A stretch of 37,715 bases of DNA. Origin: Candidatus Moduliflexus flocculans (lineage in GTDB: Bacteria; Moduliflexota; Moduliflexia; Moduliflexales; Moduliflexaceae). The translations under genes were made by a program, and so were the position numbers. The notes beneath the pieces were generated by a model that was not told where the DNA came from, searched no databases, and was given only the letters and a program-made list of their open reading frames with translations. The first letter of the stretch is position 1. Each line of letters opens with the position of its first letter. Location of the stretch: positions 884,503 through 922,217 of the forward strand of contig DF820459.1 of NCBI GenBank assembly GCA_000739515.1, given 5' to 3'. Shown one piece after another: positions 14,653 to 22,363 of this stretch.

Positions 14653-15081
14653 TTATGCTCCAACCAACACGCGCGTAATGACGGGCTGATTTTTCGCCTG
14701 TTTTTTAAAGCGGTTGTTATAATAATGCACAAACAAGAATGACAGCCCTAAACAGCCGAATCCGCCGATCATTTCGAAGATATTTTCCACGCCGACGCGC
14801 TGTCCGATAGCCCAGCCGCTTAGCATTCCGACAATCAGCCCACACAGAGGGAGGACATAGACGACAAATGATGCTTTTAAGGCGCTATCATAGGGAATCG
14901 TCACTTCTACCTGTTGATTGACGCTGACGCCAATCGGATCCTTCGCTTCGACAATGACTTCGCCGGTTTCGATATTGCAGGCGCATCCGGCATGACATTG
15001 CGCGCAGGCGCTCTTTTTTTGAATTTCGATTACGGCGATGCCGCCTTCAATTTTTAACACTCGTCCGGTTTCTGTAATCAT
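14653..15081 (-). CDS. rseC: SoxR-reducing system protein RseC
   Basis: A 142-residue protein starting MITETGRVLKIEGGIAVIEI, with the cysteine cluster SACAQCHAGCAC (four Cys in the RseC pattern), a small beta domain (PIGVSVNQQVEVTIPYDSAL) and two membrane helices (VVYVLPLCGLIVGMLSGWAI, GGFGCLGLSFLFVHYY). RseC proteins accompany Rnf/Rsx complexes and are linked to SoxR reduction or complex function; here the gene lies downstream of rnfB on the same strand. I chose ATG 15081 rather than the longer frame, because the extension crosses a palindromic repeat. Confidence 0.88.
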   Translation of the reverse strand: MITETGRVLKIEGGIAVIEIQKKSACAQCHAGCACNIETGEVIVEAKDPIGVSVNQQVEVTIPYDSALKASFVVYVLPLCGLIVGMLSGWAIGQRVGVENIFEMIGGFGCLGLSFLFVHYYNNRFKKQAKNQPVITRVLVGA

Positions 15082-15104
15082 AAAATATAACAATTGCCGA
15101 GAGA

Positions 15105-15133
15105 GTGTCAGACACCTCTCAGGTGTCTGACAC
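15105..15133. repeat. 29-nt palindrome (GTGTCAGACACCT arms) over a stop codon
   Basis: Arms GTGTCAGACACCT and AGGTGTCTGACAC flank CTC. It overlaps the last codons and the stop of the methyltransferase gene: the final residues VSDT and the TGA are palindrome-encoded. The arm core TGTCAGACAC is shared with 28764-28794. Confidence 0.85.
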
Positions 15134-15766
15134 GTATTTCTCGGAACGTTTCGCGATATAAACAACGTCGGTCGTCACGCTCCCGTCTGGTTCATGATAA
15201 TCTAACGCAAATTCTTGCGCGACGCTCATCCCATTGTTCGTCAGAATGTTTTTGACAGTTTCTTTATCGTGGTAAAAGATCAAGAATTCGTTGCTGCCGC
15301 CAAACGACGTTTTTTCGATTCGAGATTGATTCCCTTGCATGAAACTCACATAGAGATATTTTTCGCGTTTGACCAGGCGGCAGGCATTCGCCAAACAGCG
15401 CTCCATCTGCTCTGTGTCTAAATAGGGAATCCCAAAGCCGATGATGACCGCATCGTATTGTCTTTCATCATAATAATCAATGATGGAATGCTGTACGAAT
15501 TCGCCGTCTGGAATTGCCTTTCGGGCGATGTTCAGCATTCCATGCGATAAATCAACACCAACAATTTTGGCAGCGATCCGTTCGCGGATATACTGGCTGA
15601 TTTGCGCTGGCCCGCAGGCCAAATCGAGAATGTCACACGGTTCAGGAAGGCCGCCAATCAAAAAATCGTATGTGTGATGATAATTCTTCAATTTCGCAAT
15701 AGAATCGGCAAACGTCCCCGCCGATTTGTTATATGATTCAATCGTTTGCTGTTGAAGCTCGTTCAT
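15119..15766 (-). CDS. Class I SAM-dependent methyltransferase
   Basis: A 215-residue Rossmann-type methyltransferase. Motif I is CDILDLACGPAQIS, motif II is KIVGVDLSHGML, followed by YDAVIIGFGIPYLD and LVKREKYLYVSFMQGN. The substrate is not evident. GAGAGGCGA precedes the ATG at 15766. The gene lies between the rnf terminator and rseC, so it may be co-transcribed with rseC but probably not with rnf. Its C-terminus (KYVSDT) is encoded inside a palindromic repeat. Confidence 0.8.
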   Translation of the reverse strand: MNELQQQTIESYNKSAGTFADSIAKLKNYHHTYDFLIGGLPEPCDILDLACGPAQISQYIRERIAAKIVGVDLSHGMLNIARKAIPDGEFVQHSIIDYYDERQYDAVIIGFGIPYLDTEQMERCLANACRLVKREKYLYVSFMQGNQSRIEKTSFGGSNEFLIFYHDKETVKNILTNNGMSVAQEFALDYHEPDGSVTTDVVYIAKRSEKYVSDT

Positions 15767-15841
15767 AAAAATCGCCTCTCATATCATGTCATTATTGACG
15801 AATCAAAAAAATGCAAGCAGAATGCCCAATATTATTACAAA

Positions 15842-15874
15842 CAAAAAGTCCGGTACGCAACGCGCGCCCGGACT
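15842..15874 (-). terminator. Rho-independent terminator of the rnf operon
   Basis: On the minus strand AGTCCGG pairs with CCGGACT, followed directly by TTTTTG. It lies 45 bp after the rnfB stop. Confidence 0.75.
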
Positions 15875-15918
15875 ATTACGAGTGCGGCGAGGTCGCCGCT
15901 TCTGCCAGAGGAATGCCA

Positions 15919-16713
15919 TCAAATAATCCTGATGGTTTTCGTCGGGCATTTCTGCGCGACGGTTTCGGATGGCGGACAGAGATCATGGTTAATGATTGGA
16001 AGATTGCCGCCCATGACAATCCCATGTTCCACCGGGCTGTTTTTAGCGCATAAGCCGCAGCCGATGCAGCCGACGCTGCACGCTTTTTTCACCATCGCGC
16101 CTTTGTCCTGCGATTTGCAAAAGACAAACATCCGATGCGATTCGGCATGGAGTTCAATCAGCTTGCGCGGGCAAGCGTCCACGCATTTGCCGCAGGCCGT
16201 GCATTTCACGCGATCTACGACCGGGAGGCCGTTGTCATTGATGACAATTGCATCAAACGCGCAGACCGTAACGCAGTCGCCGAAGCCGAGGCAGCCATAT
16301 TGACATTGCTTTCCGCCGCCGGCAACCAATGTCGCCGCGCGGCAACCCTGCACGCCGTAATATGTCGCGCTTTGCGCCGTTTCTTTGAGGCCGCCATTGC
16401 ACAACACCACCGCCACGCGCCGTTCTTTCTTTTCAACGGTCACGCCCATCACTGCCGCAATCTGTTCAGCAGCGGCATGACCGCCGGGAGCGCAGCCGTT
16501 GAGCGGCGCGTCGCCTGCCACGATATGCTCGGCAAAGGCGTGGCAGCCGGGAAAGCCGCATCCGCCGCAGTTCACGCCAGGCAGCGCGGCAAACACCTTC
16601 TCGACGCGCGGGTCTTCTTCGACTGCAAGTCTTTTATTGGCAAGCGCTAACAGTACCGCTAACGCGAGACATAATCCCCCTAAACTGAGAATCGAACCGA
16701 ATAACACGCCCAT
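15919..16713 (-). CDS. rnfB: Rnf complex subunit RnfB
   Basis: About 264 residues. An N-terminal membrane helix (LSLGGLCLALAVLLALA) is followed by the NCGGCGFPGC [4Fe-4S] motif with a fourth Cys (LNGCAPGG). Then come two ferredoxin clusters, CQYGCLGFGDCVTVC and CTACGKCVDACP, and a third C-terminal set (ACSVGCIGCGLC with LCPPSETVAQKCP). RnfB carries electrons from ferredoxin into the membrane part of the complex. The ATG at 16713, one base after the rnfA stop, avoids an overlap and is preferred over 16731. It is the last gene of the operon. Confidence 0.96.
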   Translation of the reverse strand: MGVLFGSILSLGGLCLALAVLLALANKRLAVEEDPRVEKVFAALPGVNCGGCGFPGCHAFAEHIVAGDAPLNGCAPGGHAAAEQIAAVMGVTVEKKERRVAVVLCNGGLKETAQSATYYGVQGCRAATLVAGGGKQCQYGCLGFGDCVTVCAFDAIVINDNGLPVVDRVKCTACGKCVDACPRKLIELHAESHRMFVFCKSQDKGAMVKKACSVGCIGCGLCAKNSPVEHGIVMGGNLPIINHDLCPPSETVAQKCPTKTIRII

Positions 16714-16714
16714 G

Positions 16715-17290
16715 TCAAATAATCCCGGCAAAGCCCATGAACGACAGCGCCAACAACCCGGCTGTGATCAGAGTGATGCCTGCTCCTCGTAATGGTGCGG
16801 GAACGTCGGCGAGTTCCAATTCTTCCCGAATGCCCGCCATAATCACTAAGGCGACCGTAAAACCGACGCCAGCCCCCACGCCGAACACTAAATTCTGAAT
16901 CAGGGAGTATTCCCTCAGCACGCCTAACAGCGCCAACCCAAGAATCGCGCAGTTCGTCGTAATCAGCGGCAGATAAATGCCTAATGCCTGATAGAGCGCC
17001 GGCGCGCTCTTTTTGATAAACATCTCTACCAATTGCACCAATGACGCAATCACGAGGATGAACGCCGCGTATTCCAAAAACGGCATGTTCAGGCCAATCA
17101 GAATGAAATGATTGATCAGCCATGTGCTGACAGCAGTCAGAGACATCACGAACGTCACCGCCATCCCCATACCGACAGCGGAATCAATCTTGTTCGAAAC
17201 GCCGATAAACGGACAGATTCCCAAAAAATAGGATAAGACGAAGTTGTTCACTAAGGAGGCTGAGATAAAGATGATAATTAACTCTTTCAT
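16715..17290 (-). CDS. rnfA: Rnf complex subunit RnfA
   Basis: A 191-residue integral membrane protein with six helices, from FISASLVNNFVLSYFLGICP to LLALSFMGFAGII. It has the conserved ICPFIGVSNKIDSAVGMG and TTNCAILGLALL blocks; the Cys residues of RnfA and RnfE together bind a membrane [2Fe-2S] centre in known complexes. It is a homologue of RnfE with opposite membrane orientation. The spacing to rnfE is 17 bp, consistent with one operon. Confidence 0.97.
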   Translation of the reverse strand: MKELIIIFISASLVNNFVLSYFLGICPFIGVSNKIDSAVGMGMAVTFVMSLTAVSTWLINHFILIGLNMPFLEYAAFILVIASLVQLVEMFIKKSAPALYQALGIYLPLITTNCAILGLALLGVLREYSLIQNLVFGVGAGVGFTVALVIMAGIREELELADVPAPLRGAGITLITAGLLALSFMGFAGII

Positions 17291-17307
17291 AGCCTGTGTG
17301 TCTCCTG

Positions 17308-17922
17308 TTACGCCTGCTTTTTACTGACGATGTAGTTGATAATGCCCAATCCGATGCCTAACGACAAAAACGCGCCTGCCGGAAGAATCATGACAACCCA
17401 GGGGCTATACCAGTCGCCAAGCACGCGCATCCCGAAAAACGTGCCGGAACCTAAGAGTTCGCGCACAAAACCGAGTGTGCAGACCGTTGCCGTGAAACCA
17501 AGCCCCATAACGATGGCGTCAATCAGCGACGGAATTAGCGGATTTTTCGAGGCAAATGCTTCACAACGGCCAAGAATAATGCAGTTCACGACAATCAACG
17601 GCACGAACGGGCCAAGCTGGGCGCTGATAGGCGGAAACATCGCTTTTAAAAACTGATCCGCGACCGTCACGAATGTCGCGATAATCACGGTAAACGCAGC
17701 AATTCGCACCTGATTCGGCACGATTTTTCGAATCAGCGACACAATCGCGCTGGAACAAATCAGCACGAACGACGTCGCTAACCCAATCGCCACGCCATTC
17801 ACAATCGTATTCGACACCGCGAGCGTCGGGCATGTGCCTAAAATCTGGCGAAACACCGGATTCTCAGTCCAGACGCCGCGTCGTAATTCACTCAAAAATG
17901 TCGGTTGAATCTGTTCTGCCAT
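17308..17922 (-). CDS. rnfE: Rnf complex subunit RnfE
   Basis: A 204-residue membrane protein. The N-terminus WTENPVFRQILGTCPTLAVS holds the first Fe-S Cys, and PLIVVNCIILGRCEAFASKN the second. About six helices follow the family pattern. It forms the ion- and electron-carrying core with RnfA and RnfD. GAGGAACAGCT lies before the ATG. Confidence 0.97.
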   Translation of the reverse strand: MAEQIQPTFLSELRRGVWTENPVFRQILGTCPTLAVSNTIVNGVAIGLATSFVLICSSAIVSLIRKIVPNQVRIAAFTVIIATFVTVADQFLKAMFPPISAQLGPFVPLIVVNCIILGRCEAFASKNPLIPSLIDAIVMGLGFTATVCTLGFVRELLGSGTFFGMRVLGDWYSPWVVMILPAGAFLSLGIGLGIINYIVSKKQA

Positions 17923-17941
17923 AGCTGTTCCTCCTCACGGC

Positions 17942-18535
17942 TTACTGGGCAAGAAGCTTTGCCAGTTGGGTCAGGCTGCTGTTTAAGGTCTTCACGACCG
18001 CTTTCGATGAAATCGTCGCGCCGGTAATCGCCTGAATTTCGCCAGGCTTTTGCGGCGCAATGTTTTTGACGTAACTGATGTACGACACGTCTCCGTAACC
18101 AGAAGCAGAGGTCACGCCATCAACCGCTAACGTCAATCCTGAAAACTGCCGCTTAAATTTCTCTGTGCTGATGTTTCCGCCAAGTCCAGGCGTTTCCACC
18201 TGTTCTAATATATCCATGCCAAATAATGACTTGAATTCAGGATCGATGCCGACCATCATCCGAATTGTCCCCTGAAAACCAGGCCCCTCGGCAATAAACG
18301 CATAGCCGACCAATTGGCGTTGCTCGTTCATCCCTTTATAGGCGCTGAACGTCTCAGTCCCGATGGCTTCATACGTTTTTGCGCCGGGCAGAACCTTAAA
18401 CACGGCGGCTTCCAGCGCTTTTTGCTGATTCTTCGCAATCATGCCTTTTGTCACCATATCCGACGCCGCTAATACAACGCTGGACAGGACGCCGATGACG
18501 GTCATCACCACAATCATCTGTTTTGTCACATTCAT
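17942..18535 (-). CDS. rnfG: Rnf complex subunit RnfG
   Basis: A 197-residue protein with one N-terminal helix (MIVVMTVIGVLSSVVLAA) and a periplasmic FMN-binding domain. The ITGATISSKAV segment near the C-terminus is the flavinylation motif whose Thr receives FMN from ApbE. Conserved blocks GPGFQGTIRMMVGID and VETPGLGGNIST are present. The ATG at 18535 with GAGGGAAC upstream is chosen over a longer frame that would overlap rnfD. Confidence 0.95.
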   Translation of the reverse strand: MNVTKQMIVVMTVIGVLSSVVLAASDMVTKGMIAKNQQKALEAAVFKVLPGAKTYEAIGTETFSAYKGMNEQRQLVGYAFIAEGPGFQGTIRMMVGIDPEFKSLFGMDILEQVETPGLGGNISTEKFKRQFSGLTLAVDGVTSASGYGDVSYISYVKNIAPQKPGEIQAITGATISSKAVVKTLNSSLTQLAKLLAQ

Positions 18536-18548
18536 AACGGTTCCCTCG

Positions 18549-19523
18549 CTATTTTTTTGCCAGATTCCGACTGCCGAACACTGTCGGACGCGCATAACGG
18601 TTGATGAGCGGCGTGACCGCGTTCATGATGAGAATCGAATACATGACGCCTTCAGGCAACCCGCCGAAGACGCGGATAACAACGACCAACACGCCCGCGC
18701 CGATGCCGAAAATCCAACAGCCCATCGCCGTGACCGGCGACGTGACCATGTCCGTCGCCATGAATAACGCGCCTAACATCAAGCCGCCCGCAAACAGGTG
18801 AAACAGCGGGTCTGCCGGATAATTCCCGATGCCGCCGAGCCAGAAAATCGAACTGATGAGGACCACTGTTCCCAAATAGCTCGCGGGAATGCGCCAGTTA
18901 ATGTAGCCTTTATATAACAGGTACGCGCCACCAATCAGAATGGCAAGTACTGACGTTTCGCCGAGACAGCCCCCTTCGTAGCCGAAAAACATCTTCCAAT
19001 ACGGAGTCATGCGGTCAACGGTTTCGAATTTCATCGTGGCTAAGGCGGTGGCGGACGAGACCGCATCTACGCTGCCATAAGCAATTGGCGGCGTCCAGGT
19101 GGTCATGGCAACCGGAAAGGTCGCCTGCAAAAAGGCGCGGCCAATCAGCGCCGGATTAAAAATGTTATAGCCCAATCCCCCAAAGACTTGCTTGCCGAGC
19201 GCAATCGCAACGACTGAGCCTAAGACGGCGGACAGCGGCGAAATTGACGGCGGCAACACGAGCGCCAATAAGATGCCGGTAATGATCGCGCTGCCGTCCC
19301 CGACCGTCATTTCTTTTTTGCGAACCGTTTGAAAAATATACTCGGTGGCAACACACGCCGCCACGCACGTTAAAATCAGCACGAGCGCCCGCATGCCGAA
19401 AAAGGCGAGGGCGCAGACCATCGCCGGAATCAGCGCGGCAATCACGGAATACATGATTTTGGAAATCGTATCCTCAGATTGCGCATGTGGCGCAGGCGAA
19501 ATCACAAAAAGTTGTTGTTCCAT
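18549..19523 (-). CDS. rnfD: Rnf complex subunit RnfD
   Basis: A 324-residue membrane protein with about nine helices. GYNIFNPALIGRAFLQATFP is the family hallmark. SSATALATM is in the position of the covalent-FMN motif (usually SGAT), with the receptor Thr present. LFMATDMVTSPVTAMGCWIF is also typical. It is part of the ion-translocating core. Confidence 0.96.
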   Translation of the reverse strand: MEQQLFVISPAPHAQSEDTISKIMYSVIAALIPAMVCALAFFGMRALVLILTCVAACVATEYIFQTVRKKEMTVGDGSAIITGILLALVLPPSISPLSAVLGSVVAIALGKQVFGGLGYNIFNPALIGRAFLQATFPVAMTTWTPPIAYGSVDAVSSATALATMKFETVDRMTPYWKMFFGYEGGCLGETSVLAILIGGAYLLYKGYINWRIPASYLGTVVLISSIFWLGGIGNYPADPLFHLFAGGLMLGALFMATDMVTSPVTAMGCWIFGIGAGVLVVVIRVFGGLPEGVMYSILIMNAVTPLINRYARPTVFGSRNLAKK

Positions 19524-19605
19524 AGCTGTTTCTGTTACACGCCGAACACGCCTCGTTTCCTTGCGAAAGAGAGCCTTTCTGTTAACGAGACGACCGGGCG
19601 CATCG

Positions 19606-20922
19606 TTATTTTTTGCGCGTGCGGAGCACCGCTTTGCCTAATTTGATCCATTGCACCATCGGGCGCTTTGCCGGGCAGACATACACACAGCAGCCACATT
19701 CCATGCAATCGTTGACGTGATATTCTTCAATCATCTCAAAGCGCTGCCGCTCGATCAACATGCCGAGACGTGACGGAATCAGGCGCATCGGGCAGGCATC
19801 CACGCATTTGCCGCAGCGGATGCAGGGATGCGGCTTGATTTCCTGTACATCTTCGTCAGTCAGCACCAGAATGCCGCCGGTTGTTTTCACCACCGGCACA
19901 TCAAGCGTGGATTGCGCAATTCCCATCATCGGGCCGCCAAGCAGGACTTTTTTTGCGGATGGCGTCAAGCCGCCGCAAAATTCGATGACTTCTTTGATTG
20001 GAGTCCCAATGCGTACGCGCACATTCTGCGGCAACTGAATGCCTTTGCCAGTCACGGTAACAATGCGTTCCAACACCGGCACGCCATCGCGCACGGCTCT
20101 GGCAATGGCGACGGCACCGGTGGCGTTATTAGCATTGACGCCGACATCCATCGGCAGGCCGCCCGGCGGAACTTGCCGGTTCACTGCGGCCTGAATCAGC
20201 ATTTTTTCCGCGCCTTGCGGATACTTGACTTCCAGCGCAATGACGCTGATCCGCGAATCGGACGCGGCAAGTTTGGTCAGAGTCTCGACAGCAGCCATTT
20301 TATTCGCTTCCACGCCGATAAACGCCTGCTTTGCGCCGACCGCCTGCATGATTAATTGCGTGCCATACAGCACCTCTTCCGGCTGTTCTAACATCATGCG
20401 ATGGTCTGAAGTCAGATACGGTTCGCATTCCGCGCCGTTGATGACGACGGTATCAATCGGCTTGTCTTTGGGCGGCGTCAATTTGACGTGCGTGGGAAAG
20501 CCCGCGCCGCCCAAACCGACCATGCCCCCTTTTCTGACGGCGGCGCGAATCTCATCCGGCGTCAGCGAGGCCGGGTCTTTCATGTCGCCGCGCGGCGGAA
20601 GCGTCTGCGCCTCTTCGCTTGTGCTGATGATGACCGCGTTGACGAATCCCCCGCCGGGATGCGGACGCGGTTCGATTTTGGACACCACGCCAGACACGCT
20701 GGCATGTACCGGGCTGGAAATAAACGATTCCGCGTCGCCAACAATATCGCCGACGCGCACCGTATCTTTTTCTTTCACCACCGGCTTGCAGGGCGCTCCG
20801 ATATGCTGTTGCAACGGGATAATCACCTGCTGCGGCACGGGCATATCCACCGTCGCTTTGTCCTGCGTCAGTTCCTTGTAATACTTCGGGTGAATTCCAT
20901 GTTGAAAGGTTTTGAGTTCCAT
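19606..20922 (-). CDS. rnfC: Rnf complex subunit RnfC
   Basis: A 438-residue peripheral subunit. The N-terminus has a barrel-sandwich part (PLQQHIGAPCKPVVKEKDTV), then GMVGLGGAGFPTHVKL, the NADH/FMN site, and INGAECEPYLTSDHRMMLE. The C-terminus has two [4Fe-4S] motifs, CIRCGKCVDACP and CMECGCCVYVCP. It passes electrons between NAD and ferredoxin sides. It is the first rnf gene after apbE (131 bp gap) and is followed by rnfD after 82 bp. Confidence 0.97.
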   Translation of the reverse strand: MELKTFQHGIHPKYYKELTQDKATVDMPVPQQVIIPLQQHIGAPCKPVVKEKDTVRVGDIVGDAESFISSPVHASVSGVVSKIEPRPHPGGGFVNAVIISTSEEAQTLPPRGDMKDPASLTPDEIRAAVRKGGMVGLGGAGFPTHVKLTPPKDKPIDTVVINGAECEPYLTSDHRMMLEQPEEVLYGTQLIMQAVGAKQAFIGVEANKMAAVETLTKLAASDSRISVIALEVKYPQGAEKMLIQAAVNRQVPPGGLPMDVGVNANNATGAVAIARAVRDGVPVLERIVTVTGKGIQLPQNVRVRIGTPIKEVIEFCGGLTPSAKKVLLGGPMMGIAQSTLDVPVVKTTGGILVLTDEDVQEIKPHPCIRCGKCVDACPMRLIPSRLGMLIERQRFEMIEEYHVNDCMECGCCVYVCPAKRPMVQWIKLGKAVLRTRKK

Positions 20923-21052
20923 GATACCCTACTGACAAAACACGCATCCGGCGCTATTCCGGGCACGTTTCTGTCTGATGTCTGAAATAATCCCTCCAGC
21001 GGATGAATGCTCAAACCATGATTTGCAGAAAAATATCGCGCCTCTGCCGCGC

Positions 21053-22069
21053 TTACTTTGCTGACAAAACGAATCCCGCTGAAAAGACCGGCGTGCCATC
21101 TGTCCCGACAATCATTGCCTCAACGTCGCGTTGCGCTTCAATAAACCGCATCCCTGCGTCTGCCCCCATGATAAACACTGCGGTGGATAGCATATCGGCC
21201 ATTTCCGCCGTCGGCGCGAGAATCGTCACGCTCTGGCACCCCTGAGCCGGCTTGCCGGTGCGCGGGTCTAAAATATGATGATACCGCATGCCGTCTTTTA
21301 CAAAATAGCGTTCATAATCGCCGGAGGTGGCAACCGCCTTTTCGGTCACTTCAATCACGCCGAGAATCCCCTCTTGACGCGGATGCCGAATGCCGATCCG
21401 CCAGGGCTTGCCGTCGGCTCGCGTTCCAAGACAACGAATGTTTCCGCCTGCGTTAATCAGCGCTTTTTCGATCCCCTGATCTTTCAAGGTCTGCCACGCC
21501 CGATCAATCGCATATCCTTTGCCGATGCCGCCAAGATCAACAGACCCCCCCGGCTGCGTAATAGAAACATTTTGTGTTTGATCCAGTTCAAGCGCCGCAA
21601 GGTTGATGCGCGGCAGCGTTTGCCGAATCTCGTTTTCAGAAGGAACGCGCTCGTGTTCCGTGCCAATTCCCCATAAATCAACCAGCGCTCCAATGGTGAC
21701 ATTAAACAACCCATCCGTCAATAAGCCATACTCTTTCGCTCGTTGCAGCATGTCTCGGACTTCGGAACTCACCGCCACGCTTTCGATGCCGGCGTTTTTA
21801 TTTAATGAGAAAATCTGGCTTCCTTCCTGATACCGGCTGAACACCCCTTCAATGCGCTGCATCTCCGCATACGCTGCGGCAATGGCCTGATTCGCGCGTT
21901 GTTCATCCGAAGAAAGCACCTGAATATCAACAACGGTATCTAACAACAAGCGCGATTGAGCGAATGCCTCGCTGCGGGGTTGCGCATGGAGATAATAATA
22001 CCGCCCCATGCCAAAAAGGAGAACGAGTGAAAATAAAAACAGTGTCATTCGATACGGCCCTATTCGCAT
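21053..22069 (-). CDS. apbE: FAD:protein FMN transferase ApbE
   Basis: About 338 residues with an N-terminal anchor helix (RMTLFLFSLVLLFGMGRYYY). Family blocks include FSRYQEGSQIFSLNKNAG, GLFNVTIGALVDLWGIG, SVDLGGIGKGYAIDRAWQTL, LINAGGNIRCLGTRADGKPW and HHILDPRTGKPAQGCQSVTI. The enzyme uses FAD to attach FMN to Thr of RnfG and RnfD. It lies upstream of rnfC on the same strand. An ATG at 22069 is preferred; the longer frame starts with a TTG that is itself part of a TTGACA box. Confidence 0.95.
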   Translation of the reverse strand: MRIGPYRMTLFLFSLVLLFGMGRYYYLHAQPRSEAFAQSRLLLDTVVDIQVLSSDEQRANQAIAAAYAEMQRIEGVFSRYQEGSQIFSLNKNAGIESVAVSSEVRDMLQRAKEYGLLTDGLFNVTIGALVDLWGIGTEHERVPSENEIRQTLPRINLAALELDQTQNVSITQPGGSVDLGGIGKGYAIDRAWQTLKDQGIEKALINAGGNIRCLGTRADGKPWRIGIRHPRQEGILGVIEVTEKAVATSGDYERYFVKDGMRYHHILDPRTGKPAQGCQSVTILAPTAEMADMLSTAVFIMGADAGMRFIEAQRDVEAMIVGTDGTPVFSAGFVLSAK

Positions 22070-22363
22070 ACAGGTACATTCGCTATTCAAACCATAAAAT
22101 TTTGTCAATGATTCTTTTTGACGATGTAGATAAAAATAGACGATAGCGTCATTTTAATCTTATCGGACGCGACATGTTTTTGAAGAAATTTGGGTGGCAA
22201 CGATTTATTGCTTGACAATCGCGCTCGGCGCTTTCAATCTTTTTTCGCCGTACAAACTCGCGATTCAGACTGCTGCACTGGTTCATTCATTTTGACGAGT
22301 TCCCGTACCGTTTGAAGCAGTGTACTCACGCGCAAGCAGGTATTACGATATTCTGATATTCCT

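Noticed and set aside
22200..22240. TTGACA at 22214 as an MCP promoter
   Set aside because: No acceptable -10 hexamer follows at 16-18 nt; not called.
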